A stretch of 64,000 nt of DNA from Oceaniferula flava (GCF_016811075.1 NZ_JAFBGL010000005.1:62001-126000); one strand, 5' to 3'. Positions 26,770-35,006 are shown, numbered from the stretch's first letter. The notes: generated by a model not told the origin, from the letters alone. A program made the numbers and translations.

Positions 26770-28314
26770 ATGGCTATCTCACGCGCACTCCTCTCCGTTT
26801 CCGATAAATCCGGTCTTGTCGATTTTGCCCAGGGTCTGCACGACCAAGGTGTCGAGCTCCTCTCTACCGGTGGCACCGCCGCCGCTCTCCGCGATGCCGG
26901 CCTGCCCGTGATCGACGTTTCCGAATACACCGGCGCTCCAGAGCTCTTCGAAGGACGGGTCAAAACCCTGCACCCGAAAGTGCACGGCGGCCTGCTTTAC
27001 AAGCGCGAGGACAAGGACCATCTCAAACAAGCCGACGAAAATGCGATCCCACCGATCGATCTCGTGGTGGTCAATCTCTACCCCTTCGTCGAAACCATCG
27101 CCAAGGAAGGCGTGACGCTTGAGGAAGCCATCGAAAACATCGACATCGGCGGCCCGTCGATGCTGCGCAGTGCGGCGAAAAACTACAAAAGCGTCACCGT
27201 AGTCACCGATCCCACCGACTACGATCGTGTGCTCGCCGAGATGAAAGAACACGAAGGCGACACCTCTTTCAAACTTCGCGAGGAGCTGGCGGTCAAAGTT
27301 TTCCTGCGCACCGCCACCTACGATACCGCCATCACCAACTACCTTTCCCAAGCCGGCGAGGGCACCCGTTCCCAGTTCACCATCAGCCTGCCGCTCGATT
27401 GCGAACTCCGCTACGGCGATAACCCGCACCAGCCAACCACCCTTTACGGCAACTTCAGCGACGTCTTCACCCAACTCCAGGGCAAAGAACTCAGCTACAC
27501 CAACATTCTCGACATCGAAGCGGCCTCCGATCTGATCACCGACTTCGTGCGCCCAACCGTCGGCATCCTCAAGCACACCAACCCATGCGGTGTGGGCCAG
27601 GACGACGACGACCTTCGCAAGGCCTGGCAGCTGGCTTATGAAACCGACACCCAGGCCCCGTTTGGCGGCGTCATCGTAGTGAACCGTTCGCTCACCGAAG
27701 GTCTGGCACGGATCATTTCCTCGATCTTCACCGATGTCATCATCGCCCCTGACTTCGAGCCAGAAGCCCGTGCGATCCTGCAGAAAAAGAAAAACCTGCG
27801 TCTCATCAAACTCAACACTGAGGCTTGGGAAGGCGTTCGCAAGGACCCGGTCATCCGCTCTGCTCCCGGCGGCTTGATGGTCATGGGCCGCGATCACACC
27901 ACGCTCGGACTCGATAACATCGAGGAAAAAGTCGTCACTAAGCGTCCACCCTCCGAAGAAGAAATCCGTGCCATGCGCTTCGGTTGGAGAGTGGTCAAGC
28001 ACGTCAAGTCTAACGCCATCGTCTACTCCGGCGCAGACCGCACCCTCGGTATCGGCGCAGGCCAGATGAGCCGGGTGGATTCCTCACGCATCGCTGTCTG
28101 GAAAGCCAACGAAGCCGGCCTGTCCCTCAAAGGCAGCATCATGGCCTCCGACGCCATGCTCCCCTTCGCCGACGGCCTCAACGCCGCCATCGAAGCCGGC
28201 GCCACCGCCTGCATCCAGCCCGGAGGCTCCATCCGTGACCAGGAAGTCATCGACGCCGCCGACGCCGCCGGCATCGCCATGGTCTTCACCGGCCACCGCC
28301 ACTTCAGGCACTAA
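26770..28314 (+). CDS. purH: Bifunctional AICAR formyltransferase / IMP cyclohydrolase
   Basis: 514 residues, full length for PurH. It performs the last two steps of purine synthesis: formylation of AICAR with 10-formyl-THF, then ring closure to IMP. The N-terminal cyclohydrolase half has [12 protein letters not shown] and STGGTA; the transformylase half has RYGDNPHQ and the catalytic LKHTNPCG; the C-terminus ends in the typical [10 protein letters not shown]. The 10-formyl-THF could come from fhs at the other end of this window. Palindromic repeat DNA begins 4 bases after the stop. A long antisense frame (26779-28002) is a codon-bias shadow. Confidence 0.97.
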   Translation: MAISRALLSVSDKSGLVDFAQGLHDQGVELLSTGGTAAALRDAGLPVIDVSEYTGAPELFEGRVKTLHPKVHGGLLYKREDKDHLKQADENAIPPIDLVVVNLYPFVETIAKEGVTLEEAIENIDIGGPSMLRSAAKNYKSVTVVTDPTDYDRVLAEMKEHEGDTSFKLREELAVKVFLRTATYDTAITNYLSQAGEGTRSQFTISLPLDCELRYGDNPHQPTTLYGNFSDVFTQLQGKELSYTNILDIEAASDLITDFVRPTVGILKHTNPCGVGQDDDDLRKAWQLAYETDTQAPFGGVIVVNRSLTEGLARIISSIFTDVIIAPDFEPEARAILQKKKNLRLIKLNTEAWEGVRKDPVIRSAPGGLMVMGRDHTTLGLDNIEEKVVTKRPPSEEEIRAMRFGWRVVKHVKSNAIVYSGADRTLGIGAGQMSRVDSSRIAVWKANEAGLSLKGSIMASDAMLPFADGLNAAIEAGATACIQPGGSIRDQEVIDAADAAGIAMVFTGHRHFRH

Positions 28315-28317
28315 TAA

Positions 28318-28419
28318 GGAGCATGGACAACGCTCGATCTTATTCCAGCCCGACGGAGGAGGAGGGCTGCACTCTAGCATAGCGCGAGTGGGCGAGAGCA
28401 TTTCTGTCCATGGGCTGCA
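28318..28419 (+). repeat. REP-like palindrome A1, interrupted by about 70 bases
   Basis: The left part GGAGCATGGACA (28318-28329) and right part TTTCTGTCCATGGGCTGCA (28401-28419) together equal the REP-like unit found intact at 29221, but are separated by about 70 bases that contain their own hairpin (CAGCCC ... GGGCTG, 28345-28369). It starts 4 bases after the purH stop. The flank CAACGGGAGTAATCAACCC also matches the flank of the 29221 copy. Confidence 0.65.
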
Positions 28420-28516
28420 ACGGGAGTAATCAACCCCAGTCGCAGCCAATTCCTCTTATCCCAAGCTCATTGCCAACATCACTCTCAATGGTGTTGGCTA
28501 GGTCTTCCGTAGCTCC

Positions 28517-28550
28517 CACTGCAGACCATGGACAAGAATGTCCATGCTCC
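28517..28550 (-). repeat. REP-like palindrome A2, inverted relative to A1
   Basis: Contains ATGGACAAGAATGTCCATGC, the inverted form of the same unit with one centre change (AAGAAT for AGGAAT). Together with A1 it makes a head-to-head pair upstream of the RAYT gene, mirroring the pair downstream. This layout is typical of BIME-type REP clusters. Confidence 0.7.
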
Positions 28551-28598
28551 ATTCGCTTACAGCTTGCCATCTAGTGACTAAGGTCCCATTCTCCCCCA

Positions 28599-29200
28599 AT
28601 GGGTGAATTTCTAGACGGCGAGGAGGAAATTCTCACCCACGGGGCGCGCCTTCCTCATTGGCAGCAAGGGGAGGTGATGCAGTTTGTCACCTTCCGCCTA
28701 GCCGACTCTATGCCGGAGGGAAAATCACCGAGTGGAGGGAAAACCTCGCACGTTTCAAAGAAGTTCACCCCGAGCCTTGGGATGACTCCATCAAGGCGGT
28801 CTACCACCAGCGTTTCACAAAGAGAATCGAGCAATGGTTGGATGAAGGCATGGGGAGTTGTCTTTTCCAGAGTTTGGAAAACCGAGAGACCCTTCGCGAT
28901 GTCCTGATGTTAGGCGAAGGAAAGGCGGTGACTCATCAGTCTTGGGTGATTATGCCAAACCACGTGCACCTCCTCTTTACTCCGCTCAAACCATTGCCGC
29001 AGATCATGAAAACCTGGAAAGGTGTATCTGCCAGAAAGATTGGAAAAGGAAGCATCTGGCAGCCGAATTATCGCGATACCTTGATCCGAAATTCAGAGCA
29101 TTTTGTGAATGCCGTGAGGTACATTCGCAGAAACCCACGAGGTCTCCGTGAGGGGACTTTTACGTTATGGGAAAGTGAGAGAGCGAAATCGGTCAAGTAG
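28599..29200 (+). pseudogene. REP-associated tyrosine transposase (RAYT, Y1 family), frameshifted
   Basis: Two frames join into one protein of about 200 residues. The first (from ATG 28599) gives MGEFLDGEEEILTHGARLPH and VMQFVTFRLADSMPEGK. At GGGAAAA (28718-28724) the reading must shift by one missing base to continue KITEWRENLARF. The second frame carries the HUH motif in IMPNHVHLLF (28961-28969), the K...GSIWQPNYRD segment and the catalytic Tyr in RYIRRNP (29120-29122), all hallmarks of single-copy RAYT proteins, which are domesticated IS200/IS605 relatives that act on REP palindromes. It is flanked on both sides by inverted pairs of one palindromic repeat. The one-base loss makes it broken unless it is a sequencing error. 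Confidence 0.8.
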
Positions 29201-29216
29201 CGAGCGGGGCTGAACT

Positions 29217-29251
29217 GAACGGAGCATGGACATTCCTGTCCATGGACTGCA
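29217..29251 (+). repeat. REP-like palindrome B1
   Basis: GAACGGAGCATGGACATTCC followed by TGTCCATGGACTGCA: a palindrome around GGACATTCCTGTCC, 16 bases after the RAYT stop. It and B2 are nearly identical in inverted orientation. Confidence 0.75.
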
Positions 29252-29346
29252 ACGGGAATAGTCAACCCAAGTAACAGCTCACGCCCTTCGTCACACGATT
29301 ATGTTATCTTCATCTATTTGGTGGAGGAGAGTATCTCGTGGTTCCC

Positions 29347-29379
29347 ACTGCAGCCCATGGACAGGAATGTCCATGCTCC
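29347..29379 (-). repeat. REP-like palindrome B2, inverted
   Basis: Core ATGGACAGGAATGTCCATGC; its complement matches B1 over about 30 bases with one change. It ends at the base before the gatA stop codon region, between two converging genes (RAYT + and gatA -). Confidence 0.75.
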
Positions 29380-30798
29380 TTACTCCGCAGCTCGTGCGAT
29401 CTGCAGGAGTTTTTGCTCACCCATGTGGGGGCCTAGGATTTGTAGGCCTACTGGGAGCTGGGTGTTGTTCTCGGAGGTGACGGTGCCGGCGGGGACAGAG
29501 ATGCCGCAGATGCCGGCGAGGTTGGCAGAGATCGTGTAGATGTCGGCGAGGTATTGTTGGAGGGGATTGTCCTTGTCGGCTCCTAACAATGGTGCGGCGC
29601 TGGGGGCCACGGGGGAGAGAATAGCATCTACTTTCTGGTAGGCATTTTCAAAGTCCTGACGGATCAAGGTGCGAACTTTCTGGGCTCGGTTGTAATAAGC
29701 GTCATAGTAACCGGAGGATAGCACGTAGGTGCCGAGGATGATGCGGCGCTTGACCTCGGGGCCGAATCCTTGCTCGCGACTACGACGGTAGAGGTCTAAC
29801 ACATCTTCCGGTTGCTCCACGCGGTTGCCGTAGCGCACGCCATCGAAGCGGGATAAATTGGATGACGCTTCGGCAGGCGCGATGATGTAGTAGGTGGCCA
29901 CTGCATACTCGGTGTTAGGCAGGGAAATTTCCACCAGCTCGGCGCCTTGGGCTTCGAGCTTGGCGATGGAGGCGTCGACGGTTTTGCGAACTTCGGGGTC
30001 GATGCCTTCACCGAAATACTCTTTCGGCAGGCCGAGCTTCATGCCAGCGACTCCTTGGTCGAGCCCCTGGGTGAAATCCGGAACGTCGTGGTCTGACGAT
30101 GTCGAATCGGCGGCGTCGTAGCCGGAGATGGCATTGAGCATCAGGGCGGCGTCTTCCACAGTGTGGGTGAGTGGTCCGATCTGATCGAGCGATGAGGCGA
30201 AGGCAACCAGGCCGTAGCGGGATACCCGACCGTATGAGGGCTTCAGGCCGACCACGCCGCAGTGGCTGGCTGGCTGGCGGATCGAGCCGCCGGTATCGGA
30301 TCCCAGAGCGGCGATCGCGGTGTGTGAGGCCACGGCCGCAGCGGAGCCTCCGGATGAGCCGCCGGGCGTGCGGGTGACATCGTGTGGGTTGCTGGTTTTT
30401 CCCAAGGCGGAGTTCTCCGTGGTCGAGCCCATGGCGAACTCGTCCATGTTCGCGCGGCCGAATGGCACAGCACCGGCTTCGCGCAGGCGTGCGATGACGG
30501 TGGCGTCGTAGGGCGCGTTGTAGGCGCCATCGAGAAACTTGGAACCACAGCTGCAGGGTTGGCCTTTGACGTTGATGTTGTCCTTGATCGCGATCGGAAT
30601 GCCGCCGAGAGGCAGGCTGAGATCGGCTTGGTTGGCTTCCTTTTTCGCGGTGTCCAGATCGTGGGACAGGTAGGCGCCAACGCTGCCATTTTTCTCCTCA
30701 ATGGAGCTCGCCAGGGAGTCGAGAATATCGCTGGGCTGGATATCGCCGCTGACCAGTTGGCTGCGGAGTGAGGAAATGCTTTGGGTGGAAAGAGACAT
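29380..30798 (-). CDS. gatA: Aspartyl/glutamyl-tRNA amidotransferase subunit A
   Basis: 472 residues, normal length. It is the amidase that releases ammonia from glutamine to convert Glu-tRNA(Gln) or Asp-tRNA(Asn). The Ser-cisSer-Lys triad is visible: Lys in IAIKDNINV and the serines in GTPGGSSGGSAAAVA and GSDTGGSIRQPA. It lies 160 bases after gatC on the same strand, with an unusual hairpin repeat in the gap. gatB is not in this window. Its 3' end abuts a REP-like element. Confidence 0.96.
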   Translation of the reverse strand: MSLSTQSISSLRSQLVSGDIQPSDILDSLASSIEEKNGSVGAYLSHDLDTAKKEANQADLSLPLGGIPIAIKDNINVKGQPCSCGSKFLDGAYNAPYDATVIARLREAGAVPFGRANMDEFAMGSTTENSALGKTSNPHDVTRTPGGSSGGSAAAVASHTAIAALGSDTGGSIRQPASHCGVVGLKPSYGRVSRYGLVAFASSLDQIGPLTHTVEDAALMLNAISGYDAADSTSSDHDVPDFTQGLDQGVAGMKLGLPKEYFGEGIDPEVRKTVDASIAKLEAQGAELVEISLPNTEYAVATYYIIAPAEASSNLSRFDGVRYGNRVEQPEDVLDLYRRSREQGFGPEVKRRIILGTYVLSSGYYDAYYNRAQKVRTLIRQDFENAYQKVDAILSPVAPSAAPLLGADKDNPLQQYLADIYTISANLAGICGISVPAGTVTSENNTQLPVGLQILGPHMGEQKLLQIARAAE

Positions 30799-30828
30799 GG
30801 TGGATGGGAAATTGAAAATGGAATGGGA

Positions 30829-30919
30829 GCGCTGCTGTCGCCCCTCCGGGGCTTGGTTGTGTTAGGGCGTTGATCCCGGGGTTTCACCCCGCGCTAGTTG
30901 CTGACGCTCCTCGGGAGCT
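30829..30919. repeat. Multi-hairpin GC-rich repeat inside the gatC-gatA gap
   Basis: Three short perfect hairpins in a row: GCCCCTCCGGGGC (30840-30852), CGGGGTTTCACCCCG (30877-30891) and GCTCCTCGGGAGC (30906-30918), joined by GTTGTGTTAGGGCGTTGATC and CTAGTTGCTGA. This type of serial GC-rich hairpin block resembles intergenic repeats common in PVC-group genomes (from memory). It lies between two co-directional genes, so it would be present in the gatCA mRNA. Confidence 0.55.
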
Positions 30920-30958
30920 GGTTGAGTATCGGATTGGGTAGCTTGTGCCGCTGGGCAG

Positions 30959-31249
30959 TTAGGCATCGACCACTTTAGGCACGCGGATTTGGCCTTTGCC
31001 GCTGTCGGGGGCGTTGGCTAAGAGGTCGGCTTGGCCGAGGTTCTGCTGAGAAACATCTTCGCGCAGGCGATCGAACACCTGGGAGGCGTGCGCGGTGGGA
31101 TCGATGCCATCGACATCGGCGTCCTTGAGTTGTTCAATGTAGCCAAGGATGGCATCCAGTTGGCCTTGGAAGGTTTCGCACTCCTCGTCGGTGAGATCGA
31201 TCCGTGCCAGGTCGGCGACGTATCGGACGTCCATATTCTCGCTGCTCAT
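30959..31249 (-). CDS. gatC: Aspartyl/glutamyl-tRNA amidotransferase subunit C
   Basis: 96 residues from the ATG at 31249, the usual GatC size; the frame opens 12 codons earlier at 31285, but the shorter form begins in the normal way (MSSENMDVRYVADLARIDL). GatC wraps around GatA-GatB and stabilises the complex; the typical LARIDLTDEE and the C-terminal DKVPE-like end (here KGQIRVPKVVDA) are present. It is followed by gatA and preceded by a small tail-anchored protein gene 70 bases upstream. Confidence 0.92.
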   Translation of the reverse strand: MSSENMDVRYVADLARIDLTDEECETFQGQLDAILGYIEQLKDADVDGIDPTAHASQVFDRLREDVSQQNLGQADLLANAPDSGKGQIRVPKVVDA

Positions 31250-31319
31250 GCGAGAGAAGCTGAAGCGTTCGCCGACAAGTTTCAAGCCTTGATGCAGCCC
31301 TCGTTGTCAGCTTTTTTAC

Positions 31320-31652
31320 CTACTGGACGGTTTGGTAAATCCACCAACCAATGGCTAGGGTGGAAAGAATCAGCAGCAACAGGAGCAGACCGCTTTTGGT
31401 CTGGTTGCGCATTTCATTTTTCAGCTCGCCGCGGCTGAGTTGATCCATGAATTTCTTTTCGCGGAGACGGTCTTGGATTTCCGTAGGGGGCGGCAGGGTG
31501 CGCAGGCGTTCCTCTTCGGCCTCGCGTTCGCGTTCGGGGCCATGTTCTACGAAGTCCTGGAGCTGCTCGATTTGTTTGCGCAGCTCAATCTCACGGGCAC
31601 TCAATGAGTCCACATCGGGCCCTGGCGGTGGGGATGATTGACGGGAGTCCAT
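31320..31652 (-). CDS. Small tail-anchored coiled-coil membrane protein
   Basis: 110 residues. A proline-rich start, then a charged helix rich in Glu and Arg (about 20-80, ELRKQIEQLQDFVEHG and REREAEEERLRTL) likely to form a coiled coil, and one C-terminal transmembrane helix (LLLLLLILSTLAIGWWI, about 89-106). No family recognised. It starts 21 bases after the stop of a second protein with the same architecture, and gatC follows 70 bases downstream. The pair may act together as a membrane-tethered scaffold; this is inference only. Confidence 0.7.
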   Translation of the reverse strand: MDSRQSSPPPGPDVDSLSAREIELRKQIEQLQDFVEHGPEREREAEEERLRTLPPPTEIQDRLREKKFMDQLSRGELKNEMRNQTKSGLLLLLLILSTLAIGWWIYQTVQ

Positions 31653-31673
31653 GCTGCTCGACTCGAAAGGCGG

Positions 31674-32318
31674 TTATTTTAGCAGGAAGACCAGCAGTGC
31701 GAGTGTGCCGAGAAGCACCACTGGAAGGTTGAATGCCAGTCCGTTCTTGAACATGGTGAGGAACTCGCTGTCCGCTGCCACGTTGCTGCTAGAGCGCTTG
31801 GACTTGCTGGATCCACCACCGAAAATTGAGGCGCTGCGTCCACCGGAGAAGTGATCGCAGGCTTGTTCGAATTCGTCTTCAGCGAGGTCGAGCACGGAGA
31901 TGGCGCGGGTCAGATCCTGACGCAGGCTATCGTTGTTCCAGCCATCGGGGTTGAGCTGGTTGATTTTCTCGAGGTGATCAGCGAAGCAAATGCGCGCCTG
32001 CTCGAGTTCTTCGATTTCCTGACGGGCGGCAAAGATTTCGCGATCCATCGCGGTGACGGCCGTGCTCAGTTTCTCGGAGATCTCCACCTGACCGTGGATG
32101 AACTCCTCCTTGCTGTCGTTGAGCTCCTGCAGCTCTTGACGCTGGCGTTCCACTTCGGCTTGCTGCTGCTGCAGTTGCTCCAGCTGCGTTTGTGCTTCCT
32201 GGAGTTTTCCGGTAAAATCTTCAGTGAGCGGGCTGGACCCTACGGATCCGCTGGGGCTCATCTCCATCTGGGTGTCACGCACGTTTAGGTGCTGTTTGCG
32301 ATCGGCTATGCTGCTCAT
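31674..32318 (-). CDS. Tail-anchored coiled-coil membrane protein
   Basis: 214 residues. Residues about 33-75 form a strongly predicted coiled coil very rich in Gln and Glu (KLQEAQTQLEQLQQQQAEVE); a second helical region follows (about 80-150), then a Gly/Ser/Lys-rich linker (ASIFGGGSSKSKRSSSN) and a single C-terminal helix (FNLPVVLLGTLALLVFLLK). The C-terminal helix predicts tail-anchoring with the bulk in the cytoplasm. No named family recognised. It is the first gene of the minus-strand run that continues through the 110-residue protein into gatCA. Confidence 0.75.
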   Translation of the reverse strand: MSSIADRKQHLNVRDTQMEMSPSGSVGSSPLTEDFTGKLQEAQTQLEQLQQQQAEVERQRQELQELNDSKEEFIHGQVEISEKLSTAVTAMDREIFAARQEIEELEQARICFADHLEKINQLNPDGWNNDSLRQDLTRAISVLDLAEDEFEQACDHFSGGRSASIFGGGSSKSKRSSSNVAADSEFLTMFKNGLAFNLPVVLLGTLALLVFLLK

Positions 32319-32854
32319 GGTAAGGGTGGCCGTGGTAACGACTTAGCCAGATATTAGAGCAATTGCAGAACACTGACCAGATAAATAGTTAATACTTCTT
32401 GACAATTTGACCCCGCTTAAGAACTAGGCGTTTAAACGAACAGTGCAAAAACTCAATGTGAATAACTTGTGAAAAGTCATCATTGAGTGATTCCAGAATT
32501 AACGATGGTGACGTAAGCGTCAGATAAGGTCTTGATCGAGCGTCGCTTAAACCCGCCACCGAGAGCATTTTTATCAGTTGATCCCATGGATTTTCCGCCA
32601 AGATTGATTCTATCGATCTTAGTGGGGAGATGTGGTTAACTCGTTGGTTGTGAGTTGAGAAGTTGATTTTTTGCAGTGATGATCTGGTCGATTGCTTCAC
32701 CTTGCTGAGTAAAATATCATTTGCAAATCACAAAAAGCGCTCTGCGGAAATCGAGCTTTCACGAGATGCTACCAAGGCAATGTGAATAACTTGCTAATAA
32801 CCTCAAAGAAGCCTTTGAATCAACTGCGAGTCAGGGGCTTGTGAGCGTTTGGCG
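32319..32854. other. Gene-free gap with two perfect DnaA-box matches
   Basis: No credible gene in 536 bases. The sequence CAATGTGAATAACTTG occurs twice exactly, at 32454-32469 and 32778-32793; each contains TGTGAATAA, the complement of the DnaA-box consensus TTATNCACA. A one-mismatch relative, TGTGGTTAA, lies at 32627-32635. The region is AT-rich compared with its neighbours and has several GATC sites. A 103-codon frame (32389-32700) has no coding character. Possible roles: a DnaA-binding locus, a replication origin, or promoter for the downstream tail-anchored protein gene. Confidence 0.45.
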
Positions 32855-33802
32855 CTAGGCGATGACGTGCACGCCTTCTTTGTTGATCTTGGAAACGTAG
32901 AGTTGGTTCTCCAGGTTAATTTGATCGAAGACCTTGGAAATGGCCGCTCCTGCGCGCTGGGCGGTTTCTTCGCCCTCACAGAGCGCAAAGACACTGGGGC
33001 CGGCACCCGAGATGGAAAAGCCGAGCGCTCCATTGGACATCGCCGCGCGCTTGGCATTGTAGAATTCAGGGATGAGCTTCTGTCGGCGAGGTTCGGCGAT
33101 GACATCGTGGATCGAGCGACCAATCATCGCGTAGTCTTCCTGGATCAGGCCGCAGATCAGTCCTCCTAGGTTGCCGATTTGTTGGGTGGCGTTGACCATG
33201 GGGATGTTGGTGGGCAGGATTTCGCGGGCCACCTTGGTGAGGATTTCCATTTCCGGGTGCACCACCGCTGCCCAGAGGTTTTCCGGCACCGGGAGCTGTG
33301 CGATATCGAGCTCCTGGTTCGAGCGGATGAAGACCATGCCTCCCAACAAGCTGGGGCCGACGTTATCGGCGTGCCAAGCACCATCGGCGCTGGCTTCTCC
33401 TTGCATGGCGAAGGGTAAAAGTTGCTTTTTCGCCAGAGGCTCGCCGATGAGTTTGTTCACCGCGTAGACGCCTGCGACGGCGGAAGCGGCGGACGATCCC
33501 AGACCGCTGCCGAAGGGCATCTTCTTATGAATTTCCATCTCGATCCCGCGATCGCTCATGCCGAGGTGGCGCAGTAGATCGAGGGCCGCTACTCCAGCGG
33601 TGTTCTTCTCGGCAGCTTTGGGCAGTTTGCCATCATCGCCGGTGATCTTGGTGATACGGAAGCCGGGTTTATCGGAGACTCGAGCGACGACTTCGTCCCC
33701 CGGAGCCTCGATGGCAAAGCCGAGCACATCAAATCCACACGCTACATTGGCAACGGTGGCGGGTGCAAAAACGCGGACTTCTTTAACTGCATCAGTGGTC
33801 AT
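32855..33802 (-). CDS. thrB: Homoserine kinase
   Basis: 315 residues, GHMP-kinase family. It phosphorylates L-homoserine in threonine synthesis. N-terminal VRVFAPATVANVACGFDVLG-type segment, the glycine-rich ATP motif PFGSGLGSSAASA, and C-terminal FSISGAGPSVFAL are intact. Start ATG at 33802. It is last in a minus-strand run that begins with the SMP-30/pxp genes, 50 bases after the small membrane protein gene; no other threonine gene is nearby. Confidence 0.95.
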   Translation of the reverse strand: MTTDAVKEVRVFAPATVANVACGFDVLGFAIEAPGDEVVARVSDKPGFRITKITGDDGKLPKAAEKNTAGVAALDLLRHLGMSDRGIEMEIHKKMPFGSGLGSSAASAVAGVYAVNKLIGEPLAKKQLLPFAMQGEASADGAWHADNVGPSLLGGMVFIRSNQELDIAQLPVPENLWAAVVHPEMEILTKVAREILPTNIPMVNATQQIGNLGGLICGLIQEDYAMIGRSIHDVIAEPRRQKLIPEFYNAKRAAMSNGALGFSISGAGPSVFALCEGEETAQRAGAAISKVFDQINLENQLYVSKINKEGVHVIA

Positions 33803-33852
33803 GAGGCGGATGTCTTAGTCGGGGCGCGATAGTTTGGCGAGCCAAACAGGTG

Positions 33853-34287
33853 TCATGATGCATTGCCGGTTGCAGCTTCCGTGCTTGCAGCTGTAGTTGT
33901 TCTGATCCGCGACAGGTGACGATTCAATGCATCGATCGCCTTACTGGGATACCATCCCTCGCGATACCAGATTTCCTTGCCACACGAGCCCTTGATGATG
34001 GTCAGGCCGAAAGTCGTTGTGATTTCGAGCTCGGCATCAAGCACGAGGGTGGTGGGTTGATAGGTCGGTCCGGATGGGCCGGTGAGGGAGCTTCCTGTTA
34101 GCTGCAGCGTGAGTTTGGGATAGTGCAGGAAGGACAGGTAAGTGGCTCGGGCAATGAGGAAAAACGCGATCCATGGAGCCGGCCAATCGAGGATCCATTT
34201 CCAGATGGCGAAAACGAAGACGGAGGAAAGAAAGGCCCTGTAGTTGGTCAATAGCACCAAGATGCGTTGAGGTCGGATTTCAATCAT
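33853..34287 (-). CDS. Small membrane protein, PH-like C-terminal domain (tentative)
   Basis: 144 residues. Residues about 8-50 contain two hydrophobic stretches (ILVLLTNYRAFLSSVFVFAI and WIAFFLIARATYLSF). The remainder is beta-rich, and its ELEITTTFGLTIIKGSCGKEIWY resembles bacterial PH-like (DUF304-type) domains that follow two helices; this is a fold-level impression. It lies between pxpA (22 bases upstream) and thrB (50 bases downstream) on the same strand, and is probably co-transcribed. Function unknown. Confidence 0.65.
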   Translation of the reverse strand: MIEIRPQRILVLLTNYRAFLSSVFVFAIWKWILDWPAPWIAFFLIARATYLSFLHYPKLTLQLTGSSLTGPSGPTYQPTTLVLDAELEITTTFGLTIIKGSCGKEIWYREGWYPSKAIDALNRHLSRIRTTTAASTEAATGNAS

Positions 34288-34308
34288 CGGGTTGATTGTT
34301 GGAGCCGT

Positions 34309-34992
34309 TCAGAAGCTCAGCTGATCGAGGGTTTGGCGGGCGGTTTCGGCGAGGGTCTGGCTGTTGGGGGAGTCGGAGTGGATGCAGAGGGTGTCGGGCT
34401 GGACCGGGGCTTTGCGGTGGTGGTAGTCGAGGATGCGAGCGTTGATTTCGGTGAGGTCGCCAAGATGGGCATTGGGCTCACTTCTGGGCACGAGATTGCC
34501 GTTCGGCAGGTAGTTGCGATCGAGAAAGGCCTCCTCGAGGCAGACCAGGCCGCGGGCTTTCGCATCGCTGGCCACCTGTCCTCCTGCGAGGGCGACAATG
34601 GCGCAGTCTTGATCGGCGGAGAAGCTGAGGAAGGCGTCCCGGATGGAGCTGTCTTGTTCGCTCAGATGATAGAGAGCTCCGTGTAGTTTGATGTGATGCA
34701 GGGGAGTGCCGGTGGAGTGGTAGAGGGAAATTTGCTGTTCTAACAGCGAGGTGAAGTCGTCCAGGGTGAACGCCGCCGGCAGGCTGCGGCCAAGGTTTCC
34801 TGCCACCCCTGGATGGGCACCCGGGAGGACTCCGTGTTCTTCGGCCAGTGCTGCGCAGCGTTGGATTGATTCAACCGATCCGGCATGGCCGCCGCAGGCG
34901 ATGTTGGCCAGATGGAGATAAGGCATGAGCTCCGCTGTGAAGCTGGGGGATTCCCACTCGCCGAGGTCACAATTGATGAGAAGAGATGGCAT
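34309..34992 (-). CDS. pxpA: 5-oxoprolinase subunit A (LamB/YcsF family)
   Basis: 227 residues from ATG 34992. The frame extends to 35262, but only the later start gives the family N-terminus LLINCDLGEWES. Conserved LANIACGGHAG, PGAHPG, HIKLHGALY and CIHSDSPNS are visible. With PxpB and PxpC it hydrolyses 5-oxo-L-proline (pyroglutamate) to glutamate using ATP, a housekeeping repair of spontaneous glutamine and glutathione damage. It is encoded 14 bases after pxpC. Confidence 0.93.
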   Translation of the reverse strand: MPSLLINCDLGEWESPSFTAELMPYLHLANIACGGHAGSVESIQRCAALAEEHGVLPGAHPGVAGNLGRSLPAAFTLDDFTSLLEQQISLYHSTGTPLHHIKLHGALYHLSEQDSSIRDAFLSFSADQDCAIVALAGGQVASDAKARGLVCLEEAFLDRNYLPNGNLVPRSEPNAHLGDLTEINARILDYHHRKAPVQPDTLCIHSDSPNSQTLAETARQTLDQLSF

Positions 34993-35006
34993 GATGGACT
35001 CGGGTG

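Noticed and set aside
26779-28002. 407-codon open frame antisense to purH
   Set aside because: Complement-frame shadow of a GC-rich, strongly biased gene; the sequence has no domain and purH is certain on the other strand.
28235-28429. 64-codon frame over the purH end and REP-like repeat
   Set aside because: It runs through the palindromic repeat and is a frame shadow of purH.
28315-29379. Palindromic repeats considered as a CRISPR array
   Set aside because: The copies are few, inverted and irregularly spaced, with no spacer-like units; they fit REP/BIME elements.
30243-30887. 214-codon frame antisense/offset to gatA with Pro/Ser/Arg-rich sequence
   Set aside because: Typical off-frame product of a GC-rich gene; gatA is complete in another frame of the same strand.
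32389-32700. 103-codon minus frame in the 32.3-32.9 kb gap
   Set aside because: No coding-like composition, no ribosome site, and it covers the repeated DnaA-box region; treated as non-coding.
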